From CAYLYP01 sp964387795 (GTDB taxonomy: Bacteria; Bacteroidota; Bacteroidia; Bacteroidales; UBA7960), in the NCBI GenBank assembly GCA_964387795.1, contig CAYLYP010000093.1, positions 1 to 11,490 of the forward strand: 11,490 bases of DNA. The letters run 5' to 3'. Positions 1 through 5,085 of the stretch are shown here, piece by piece. Each line of letters opens with the position of its first letter. Position 1 is the first letter of the stretch. The position numbers and the translations under genes were made by a program. The notes under the pieces were generated by a model, which worked only from the letters and a program-made list of their open reading frames with translations, was not told the origin of the DNA and made no database searches.

Positions 1-34
1 AAAAGAAAAAGGCCCTTTTGAGAAAGGGCCTTTT
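1..34 (-). terminator. Rho-independent terminator of rplS
   Basis: Positions 7-18 (AAAAGGCCCTTT) and 23-34 (AAAGGGCCTTTT) form a perfect 12-bp stem with a 4-nt loop. Read on the minus strand the stem is followed by TCTTTT, so it ends transcripts leaving rplS about 20 nt after its stop codon. The T-rich arm on the other side means it could also work for a plus-strand gene outside the window. Confidence 0.85.
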
Positions 35-53
35 AGAAGTAATGGAAAATGTC

Positions 54-410
54 TTACATCCTTTTTTCTTTGATCTTGGCTTTTTTACCCCTAAGGTCAC
101 GAAGGTAGAAGATACGGGCTCTTCTAACCACACCATGGCGGTTAAGCTCAACTTTATCAATAAAAGGAGAGTTGATTGGGAATATTCTTTCAACACCAAT
201 GTTGCCGGAAATTTTTCTTACTGTGAAAGTTTCGGTAGCGCCTGTTCCTCTTCTTTGGATTACTACGCCTTGGTATTGCTGAATACGCTCTTTATTTCCT
301 TCCTTAATCTTATAGTGTACAGTTACGGTATCACCGGCTTTGAAAGCGGGTAGTTCTTTCTTTTCAATGAAAGAATCCTGTACAAACTTAATAAGCTCCA
401 TCTTGTTCAT
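54..410 (-). CDS. rplS: 50S ribosomal protein L19
   Basis: This is large-subunit ribosomal protein L19, which lies at the interface between the 30S and 50S subunits. The 118-residue product has the normal family length and carries the hallmark runs KAGDTVTVHYKIKEGNKER (23-41), GVVIQRRG (48-55), TVRKISGNIGVERIFP (63-78) and the basic tail GKKAKIKEKR. The annotated start gives MNKMELIKF. An internal ATG at plus position 401 would give MELIKF, which matches the usual N-terminus of relatives better, so the true start may be three codons later. The gene stands alone: 614 bases without a gene lie upstream, a strong terminator lies downstream, and a Bacteroidota-like -7 box sits about 40-50 nt before the start. 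The trmD and rimM genes often found next to rplS in other phyla are not seen here. Confidence 0.97.
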   Translation of the reverse strand: MNKMELIKFVQDSFIEKKELPAFKAGDTVTVHYKIKEGNKERIQQYQGVVIQRRGTGATETFTVRKISGNIGVERIFPINSPFIDKVELNRHGVVRRARIFYLRDLRGKKAKIKEKRM

Positions 411-451
411 CGATACGAATATTTTAAAAGGATTATTCTCAAAAGGGAGTG

Positions 452-459
452 CAAACTTA
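452..459 (-). promoter_or_regulatory. Probable rplS promoter (-7 box)
   Basis: Read on the minus strand this is TAAGTTTG, an exact match to the Bacteroidota sigma-ABfr -7 consensus TAnnTTTG. It would start a transcript near 445, leaving a 35-45 nt leader before rplS. No convincing -33 TTG lies at the expected 19-21 nt upstream, so the call rests on the -7 box and its position. Confidence 0.42.
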
Positions 460-550
460 CGGAATTATTTTCAGATAATGGTAAAAAAAATAAAATAAAT
501 TATCTGCATGTTTTTTTTCGCTTCATCTCTTTTATTTTTCAATGTTTCAG

Positions 551-565
551 GACATTTTAAATGTC
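551..565. repeat. 15-bp palindrome, operator-like
   Basis: GACATTT-T-AAATGTC is a perfect inverted repeat with 7-bp arms and a single central base. The spacing is too tight for a good RNA hairpin, so a binding site for a dimeric regulator is more likely than a terminator. It lies about 95 bp upstream of the rplS -7 box, far for direct repression. AT-rich DNA produces such palindromes by chance fairly often. Confidence 0.35.
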
Positions 566-708
566 TTTTGCTTTAATTTCATTTGGCAAAATTAAGATTT
601 TTTTGCCTCTTTTTATTGGGGGTAAGCGGTAATTTGGGTTTCTGATGTCAATTGTATTTATCCTAAAAGCTTATGATGGGTTTATTATGAAAAAAGTAAT
701 TTTATAGG

Positions 709-734
709 CATAAAAAACTAAATCGTTTTTTATG
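709..734. repeat. 10-bp inverted repeat with 6-nt loop
   Basis: CATAAAAAAC (709-718) and GTTTTTTATG (725-734) are exact reverse complements around the loop TAAATC. The A6 and T6 runs inside the arms resemble a weak bidirectional terminator, but the stem has only two G:C pairs and no extra T-tract follows on either strand. It could mark the end of a transcript from the upstream minus-strand gene. Function is not established. Confidence 0.35.
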
Positions 735-896
735 GTGCTGTTAATTGGAGTGTTGCTTAATATCCTGTTTCAGTTGTTGACAAAAATTAAAGTGAATTAT
801 TGGATCAATAGTTGTTTTTTTAAAAAAATTACTGAATTTAAAAATTAAAAATTAATGAATCCCTGTTCTCTGATTTTTTCTCACCAGGTTTTGAAT

Positions 897-957
897 ACTA
901 TTCCTTTTCTAAGTGATAGCTGTAAATAATATGATGCCGTAGCTTAAGGGGAATAGT
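897..957. repeat. Potential stem-loop, 12-bp outer stem
   Basis: ACTATTCCTTTT (897-908) can pair with AAGGGGAATAGT (946-957) through ten Watson-Crick and two G-U pairs when transcribed from the plus strand. AGCT at 918-921 can pair with AGCT at 941-944 inside the loop. The 37-nt interior and the absence of a T-tract argue against a simple terminator. It lies 69 bases beyond the stop codon of the Fpg/Nei-like gene, so it may be the 3' end structure of that transcript or chance pairing. Confidence 0.25.
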
Positions 958-1025
958 CTAAGAATGCGATTGATTAACAATGCAGTATGGAGGTTACTTC
1001 CTGGCAATGAATGAGAAAACATGTA

Positions 1026-1850
1026 TCAGAGTGCCTGGCAGACCGGGCAGAAGTATATAGCACCACCGAGGTATTGTTCTTTATGAATCGTATTTCCGCA
1101 AAATGGGCAAGGATTGGCAAGTGTGTTTTTTGAAAGCAGTGTTTTATAAGCCCCTGCACGTCCAAAAAAGTCTTTCTCGGTATCACGGCCACCCATTTCT
1201 GTCATTTTGGCAAGTGTTGTTTTTAAACTGTGAAACAGATCGGATTTTTTCAAATCGCTGATTGTATTTTTCTTTTGTTTTGGGTGCAGCCCAGCCTGTA
1301 ATAGGATGTCCTGCAGGCATCCGTTGCCCAATCCGGGGATACGCTGTTCTGTGGCCAGGAGTGCTTTTAAGGATATGTCTTTGCTTACGCTTTTAAAAAT
1401 AGAATCGAAGTATGCTTCATTGAAATCATTCTCAAGGGGGGAGAGGCTGTTCAGGCTGCCACGGTGATAGCTGTTATCAAGTGTACCTTTAAAAGCATAG
1501 ATGCTCCCATACATTGCCACGGTGAAGGCAATAAAGCTTTTATCATTGAAGCTGATTAAGAGTTGATATTTTTCGGGAGTGTTTTCGCCTGCCAGGTAAA
1601 ACCTCATGTTTGTCCCATCGCTGATTGTGATGCAAGTGTCATTTTCGCAATGCACATCCACAAACATCCCATGCCCATGAGCAGATAAAATCTTTTTGCC
1701 TTGTAAAAGCTTTACATATTCAGCCGGATCACCATTATAAAATGTGAACTTATGGGGGCTGTTAGAAAGCAATACTTTTTCAATTACCTTATCTTTGAGG
1801 GTTTCATTCACCTGCCTGCTTATGGTCTTGGTTTCGGGGATTTCTAACAT
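1026..1850 (-). CDS. Fpg/Nei-family DNA glycosylase homologue lacking catalytic Pro
   Basis: The 274-residue product has the full Fpg/Nei (MutM/endonuclease VIII) layout. The N-terminus MLEIPETKTI aligns with MPELPEV of Fpg. GK at 51-52 matches the conserved beta-domain lysine. The helix-two-turn-helix motif GLGNGCLQDILLQAGLHP lies at 173-190 with its conserved Asn176. A C-terminal zinc finger has the family spacing CX2CX16CX2C (Cys248, 251, 268, 271). True Fpg/Nei enzymes excise oxidised bases using the amino group of Pro at position 2 as Schiff-base nucleophile. Here that residue is Leu, although the following Glu is kept. The zinc-finger Arg that contacts phosphate in Fpg aligns with Gly262. 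From memory, relatives with a non-Pro N-terminus and the segment GGRDTEKDFFGR (220-231) are widespread and usually labelled endonuclease VIII. Classical lyase chemistry is therefore doubtful; DNA or lesion binding, or different chemistry, is plausible. The gene is 108 bases downstream of the DUF2007 gene. Confidence 0.9.
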   Translation of the reverse strand: MLEIPETKTISRQVNETLKDKVIEKVLLSNSPHKFTFYNGDPAEYVKLLQGKKILSAHGHGMFVDVHCENDTCITISDGTNMRFYLAGENTPEKYQLLISFNDKSFIAFTVAMYGSIYAFKGTLDNSYHRGSLNSLSPLENDFNEAYFDSIFKSVSKDISLKALLATEQRIPGLGNGCLQDILLQAGLHPKQKKNTISDLKKSDLFHSLKTTLAKMTEMGGRDTEKDFFGRAGAYKTLLSKNTLANPCPFCGNTIHKEQYLGGAIYFCPVCQAL

Positions 1851-1881
1851 GGTATTTTTATTTTTTAACGACCATAAATTT

Positions 1882-1927
1882 ATATTGAATATTTTACAAT
1901 ATCAAAATCCTTATTGGTTATTTTGAT
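1882..1927 (-). repeat. Two weak AT-rich hairpins 3' of the DUF2007 gene
   Basis: ATCAAAAT (1901-1908) and ATTTTGAT (1920-1927) are perfect 8-bp arms around an 11-nt loop. ATATTG (1882-1887) and CAATAT (1897-1902) form a second, overlapping 6-bp pair. They lie 30-80 bases past the DUF2007 stop codon. Neither is followed by a clean T-tract and both are very AT-rich, so they could be a weak terminator or an operator in front of the next gene. The call is tentative. Confidence 0.25.
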
Positions 1928-1958
1928 TTGATTGATGCACATAATCAGAACAGCTTTC

Positions 1959-2348
1959 TTAGAAATCAAAGGTTTCGGAACAATCCTTACAGTAATAAGT
2001 GTTTTTAATATTGCCAAAAGGAATACCGGCAAACAAAGAGAGTATAATTATCCAGATTTTCTTTTTTCTTTTTTTACTTAATCCAAAGCCAATGTTTGTT
2101 GATCCACAATAAGGGCATATTTTTTCCTTTTCAATCCTTTGTTTTGATAGGATTTCCTGTGCAGCTTCCAGGTCTTGTTCGTCAATCCAGATTTGTATCC
2201 CGCTCCCCATTATTCCATTGTAATGTGGCATTAGGCTTGAAAAGTTTTCGTTTGTCAGGAAGCACCGGATTTCATTGTCCTCAAGGATAGCCTTAAAAAG
2301 ATGTGCTTCTGTGCTTGTATTAAAGCTTGTTAATTTGATTATTGCCAT
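1959..2348 (-). CDS. DUF2007 domain protein with TM segment and zinc ribbon
   Basis: The 129-residue product begins with a DUF2007-type domain (about 1-72; MAIIKLTSFNTSTEAHLFKA, then the beta-strand and helix GSGIQIWIDEQDLEAAQEIL). That fold is labelled 'putative signal transducing protein' in family databases and has no settled role. It is followed by a zinc-ribbon knuckle CPYC (78-81), a basic stretch KKRKKK (92-97), a short hydrophobic segment (about 98-113, WIIILSLFAGIPFG) and a second knuckle CKDC (120-123). The two CX2C pairs therefore flank the hydrophobic stretch, so either that stretch is a re-entrant or buried loop rather than a full membrane span, or the knuckles lie on opposite sides of the membrane. 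It is separated by about 140 bases from the ferredoxin gene on the same strand. No promoter was recognised. Confidence 0.8.
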   Translation of the reverse strand: MAIIKLTSFNTSTEAHLFKAILEDNEIRCFLTNENFSSLMPHYNGIMGSGIQIWIDEQDLEAAQEILSKQRIEKEKICPYCGSTNIGFGLSKKRKKKIWIIILSLFAGIPFGNIKNTYYCKDCSETFDF

Positions 2349-2491
2349 TTTGTTTTTGAGTTTTTCTTTTATGTCAGGCCTTTAAAACATGAAGTTTAGT
2401 AATGTGAAGAAAATACATTTTTCTTTAGGTTTCGGATTTGTTTTTTTAAATCATTTGTTTTTATTCCTTACGTATTGGATTTGCCTGGTTT

Positions 2492-3091
2492 TTATTGTTT
2501 ATATATCAATGGGGGAAAGAACAAAACCGGGTTTATTTTATTTCTTATTTTCCTGATCCATGCAATGTTTGATGTTTTGTTTGTTAATGCTGGTCTGTTA
2601 AGCAATGAAATTGCCTTAAAGGCAATAAGCAAAACAAGGGCATAAGCAAGTCCCCAGATAAAAAAAGCGATGATCTGATATAATAATACAGGCAAGGCAG
2701 CTTTGAGGTCAATGTTTAAAATGCTGAAAAACCATTTATCATAGGGAAGGAACAGCAAAGCAACGGCTCCAAAAAGATAAGCGACAGGCAGTTCAAATGC
2801 TTTATGGGGACAAATATGGGTACAGACCAGGCATCCCTTACAGTGCTTATTTCTGTATGGCCTTTTGTTTTTTAAGCTAAGTGCTTTGGTTGGGCAATAA
2901 GTGACACATAAGCCACATGAATCGCAAGAGCCTGTACAGATAAGCATCTTGGCAAGGGCTTTCCTGCCAAGTAATTGATAAACAAAGGCTAAAAGTTTTA
3001 TATAAAATGGCTTCTGCCCGAGCTGATAAAGCTGGTTTTCAATCTGAAACCTTTGTAACTTTTGAAGGGCAGCCCTTCGGATGTGTTTCAT
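2492..3091 (-). CDS. Membrane-associated 2x[4Fe-4S] ferredoxin
   Basis: The 199-residue product carries two ferredoxin motifs, CX2CX2CX3CP at Cys56-59-62-66 and Cys84-87-90-94, which should bind two [4Fe-4S] clusters and carry electrons at low potential. An extra Cys52 lies just before the first motif. The C-terminal half is hydrophobic, with a likely membrane segment at about 103-120 and another at about 132-162, ending in a basic tail (RKIRNKIN). The cluster domain is probably cytoplasmic. Its arrangement recalls the ferredoxin half of EFR1-type flavodoxin-ferredoxins, but no flavodoxin domain precedes it. An in-frame stop lies five codons upstream of the chosen ATG, which supports the start. 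No oxidoreductase subunit is adjacent, so the electron partner is unknown. It sits just beyond the subtilase terminator and probably has its own promoter. Confidence 0.82.
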   Translation of the reverse strand: MKHIRRAALQKLQRFQIENQLYQLGQKPFYIKLLAFVYQLLGRKALAKMLICTGSCDSCGLCVTYCPTKALSLKNKRPYRNKHCKGCLVCTHICPHKAFELPVAYLFGAVALLFLPYDKWFFSILNIDLKAALPVLLYQIIAFFIWGLAYALVLLIAFKAISLLNRPALTNKTSNIAWIRKIRNKINPVLFFPPLIYKQ

Positions 3092-3107
3092 TGCTTCATG
3101 GATTCAA

Positions 3108-3129
3108 GCACAAAATTAATTTTTTGTGC
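3108..3129 (-). promoter_or_regulatory. Promoter/operator candidate for the ferredoxin gene
   Basis: On the minus strand 3111-3118 reads TAATTTTG, an exact TAnnTTTG -7 box, 19 bases before the start codon at 3091. It is embedded in a perfect inverted repeat, GCACAAAA (3108-3115) and TTTTGTGC (3122-3129) with a 6-nt centre. A protein bound there would block the -7 box. No clear -33 element is present. A terminator just upstream (3161-3187) makes a local promoter necessary unless there is read-through. Confidence 0.4.
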
Positions 3130-3149
3130 AATTAAAAACCCAGCCCCAA

Positions 3150-3187
3150 TAAATAAAAAAAGCCATCAGGTAATAAACCGGATGGCT
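3150..3187 (-). terminator. Rho-independent terminator of the subtilase gene
   Basis: AGCCATC (3161-3167) pairs with GATGGCT (3181-3187), and after one A-G mismatch GG (3169-3170) pairs with CC (3178-3179), leaving the loop TAATAAA. On the minus strand the hairpin is followed by a run of seven Ts (3160 to 3154) and TATT. It begins about 20 nt after the stop codon of the protease gene. Confidence 0.85.
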
Positions 3188-3205
3188 TACATTTTCTTCA
3201 TTTGA

Positions 3206-4861
3206 TTATTCATTCAATGTCTTTTGCCCGGCCAGTTTAAAGGCTTCGTATGCATTGATAATGCTTCCGGTTTTTGATAAATCTGAAAACTTTACTTTTA
3301 TTTTGTTTTTCCTTGTGGAACCGGGTTGATAAACTTTTTTATCAGCGTAATTGGTGCCGGATTGAAGCAGTATTTCTTTCAATTCAATGGCAGTGAGTTC
3401 GGGGAAATATGACCAGATCAGGGCTGCTACCCCTGATACAACAGGACCGGAGAAACTTGTTCCATCCGTTTTGATATATTTATTTCCCGGTGACAGGGAA
3501 ACCACATCTACCCCGGGGGCGAAGATATCTACATGTGATTTTCCAAAGTTTGAGAAATTGCCACACAGCTTTTTGTTGAGTTTATAGGCATTCGCCCCAA
3601 CAGTAATCCAGCTTTGGCAATAGTCTCCGTTGTTGAGCCTCTGGGATGGATACCTTTCTGTCTTGTCAATATCCTCACTGCTATTTCCTGCTGCATGGAT
3701 AAGTAATACATTGTGGGCTTCAGCATACATGATAGCTTCATCAACAAAATCCTTGTGAGGGGAGAAGTTTTTGCCAAAACTCATATTTATGATATTGGCT
3801 CCATTATCCACTGCATAGCGAATGGCAAGGGCAACATCCTTATCCCTTTCATCTCCGTTAGGGACAACTCTTAAAACCATCAGCTCAACGTTTTCTGCTA
3901 TCCCGTCAATGCCTGTGTTGTTGTTTCTTACAGCAGCAATAATACCTGACACAGGAGTTCCATGATCCGGGCGGGGTCCCTTGACATCATTATTACCATA
4001 GTTTTTATCATTGATATCGTTTGGATTGTCATTAATGATTGGCCTTGGTTGAAAATCAATGTTGTAATTATAGCTTAATTGTTCGTTGACATGTTCTTTT
4101 AATTCATAAAGCATTTCTTTGCTGAAATCATTTTTATAGAGATTCTGTAGGTATTCTTTGGAATCCATCACTCTTTTGGGTGCATCCTTTATTTTCTTAA
4201 GGTCTTTTTGGGTGAATGCATCCACATTCAGGTATTCTTTAATGACCCCTTCGGTATATTCAAGGTTTTCCTCAAGGATGTCGAGATTTTTCTTCATCTT
4301 GCTATACCTGGTGAATTCATTATCATATTTCTCCTTGCATTTAAGATATATTTGATAATCATTCCTTTGGTTTTCAGGCAATAAATCAGCAGAGCTAATG
4401 TCTTTAAAGATTGGATGAAAATCCCTGTAAATTCTTATTTCTTCAATGTTTTCATGTTCAATATTTTCGCCTTTTGAATTGCCCAGGAAACCCCATCCAT
4501 GAATATCGTCGGCATAACCATTATTATCATCATCGATTTTGTTTCCTTTAATTTCATTAGGATTGGTCCAAATCCTCCCTTCCAAATCGGGATGGTTAAT
4601 GTCAACTCCGCTGTCAATAATGGCTACAATGATTTTCTTTTTAGGTTTTTTACCGCCAATGAGTTCTTTATAAGTGCGATCTACTTCAGCCCCCTGGACT
4701 TTATCCTTTTTGGGGCTTAAATTATACCAGTTGATATACTTGCTGTCCAGCGAGTCAAGGGTGCTATATGAATCGGATTGGGCAATTCCTTTAATACTGA
4801 TAATAAAAACCAGAATAAAAATGGAACTGCAAAGTTTAATGAAGGGATCGTTTTTCTTCAT
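3206..4861 (-). CDS. Secreted subtilisin-like serine protease (S8)
   Basis: The 551-residue precursor has an N-terminal signal peptide (MKKNDPFIKL, then a hydrophobic core, ending near GIAQ at 25-28) and a complete S8 peptidase domain. The catalytic residues are visible: Asp83 in AIIDSGVDINHPDL, His300 in DHGTPVSGIIAA, the oxyanion-hole Asn393 in HAAGNSS, and Ser471 in DGTSFSGPVVSGVAALIW. Asp and His are 217 residues apart, against about 32 in subtilisin. The extra segment includes an acidic, Asp/Asn-rich stretch (107-120) that could bind calcium and a charged, probably helical region (about 165-265). From memory this inserted form is common among Bacteroidota S8 peptidases. There is no obvious pro-domain between signal peptide and catalytic domain (only about 45 residues) and no type IX sorting domain at the C-terminus, so a periplasmic location is likely. 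It lies downstream of the kelch lipoprotein gene with its own promoter candidate and terminator. Confidence 0.95.
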   Translation of the reverse strand: MKKNDPFIKLCSSIFILVFIISIKGIAQSDSYSTLDSLDSKYINWYNLSPKKDKVQGAEVDRTYKELIGGKKPKKKIIVAIIDSGVDINHPDLEGRIWTNPNEIKGNKIDDDNNGYADDIHGWGFLGNSKGENIEHENIEEIRIYRDFHPIFKDISSADLLPENQRNDYQIYLKCKEKYDNEFTRYSKMKKNLDILEENLEYTEGVIKEYLNVDAFTQKDLKKIKDAPKRVMDSKEYLQNLYKNDFSKEMLYELKEHVNEQLSYNYNIDFQPRPIINDNPNDINDKNYGNNDVKGPRPDHGTPVSGIIAAVRNNNTGIDGIAENVELMVLRVVPNGDERDKDVALAIRYAVDNGANIINMSFGKNFSPHKDFVDEAIMYAEAHNVLLIHAAGNSSEDIDKTERYPSQRLNNGDYCQSWITVGANAYKLNKKLCGNFSNFGKSHVDIFAPGVDVVSLSPGNKYIKTDGTSFSGPVVSGVAALIWSYFPELTAIELKEILLQSGTNYADKKVYQPGSTRKNKIKVKFSDLSKTGSIINAYEAFKLAGQKTLNE

Positions 4862-4951
4862 AGTTTAAATGATTAAGGTGGGTCTGTCTTATTTAATTCA
4901 AAAAAATAATTTGATTTTGAGAAACATCAGGACGAATAATTGATCCATTTG

Positions 4952-4981
4952 TTATTCAATCTTATTCAATTTGCAAATATA
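4952..4981 (-). promoter_or_regulatory. Probable promoter of the subtilase gene with tandem repeats
   Basis: On the minus strand 4974-4981 reads TATATTTG, an exact Bacteroidota -7 box (TAnnTTTG), implying a start near 4967 and a leader of about 105 nt. A possible -33 TTG is at 5005-5007, 23 nt away, slightly more than the usual 19-21. Around the predicted start two direct copies of TTATTCAAT (4952-4960 and 4962-4970) repeat with a 10-bp period, one helical turn. Confidence 0.5.
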
Positions 4982-4986
4982 TAACA

Positions 4987-5016
4987 ATACAATTTATTTG
5001 TATGCAATGCATACAA
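4987..5016. promoter_or_regulatory. 19-bp perfect palindrome, operator candidate
   Basis: TTGTATGCAATGCATACAA (4998-5016) is a perfect inverted repeat with 9-bp arms and one central base. A third half-site, ATACAA (4987-4992), also forms an inverted pair with TTGTAT (4998-5003), giving three half-sites in 30 bp. The palindrome covers the possible -33 element and lies just upstream of the -7 box of the subtilase promoter. No T-tract follows on either strand, so it is not a good terminator for the kelch gene that ends at 5086. A regulator-binding site is the best reading. Confidence 0.5.
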
Positions 5017-5085
5017 GAGAAATGGCTTTATAATGATTTGTTTTTTTCTTTTACCCCAAAGGGAAGCAGGTTGATTAATTGGTTT

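Larger units (their letters stand above)
411..1025. other. Gene-free interval with inverted repeats
   Basis: About 600 very AT-rich bases between rplS and the Fpg/Nei-like gene. I see no open frame with a convincing protein signature and no tRNA. Apart from the rplS promoter it holds a 15-bp palindrome (551-565), a 10-bp inverted repeat (709-734), a T7A7 tract (815-828) and a longer potential stem (897-957). Since both flanking genes are on the minus strand, it contains the 3' region of the upstream gene and the promoter of rplS. Its length is more than those functions need. Confidence 0.5.

Noticed and set aside
18..353. Plus-strand open frame of 111 codons opposite rplS
   Set aside because: It is antisense to the clearly identified L19 gene, begins inside the terminator hairpin, and has no recognisable protein features.
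815..828. T7A7 palindrome
   Set aside because: A simple AT tract in an AT-rich gap, expected by chance and with no supporting context.
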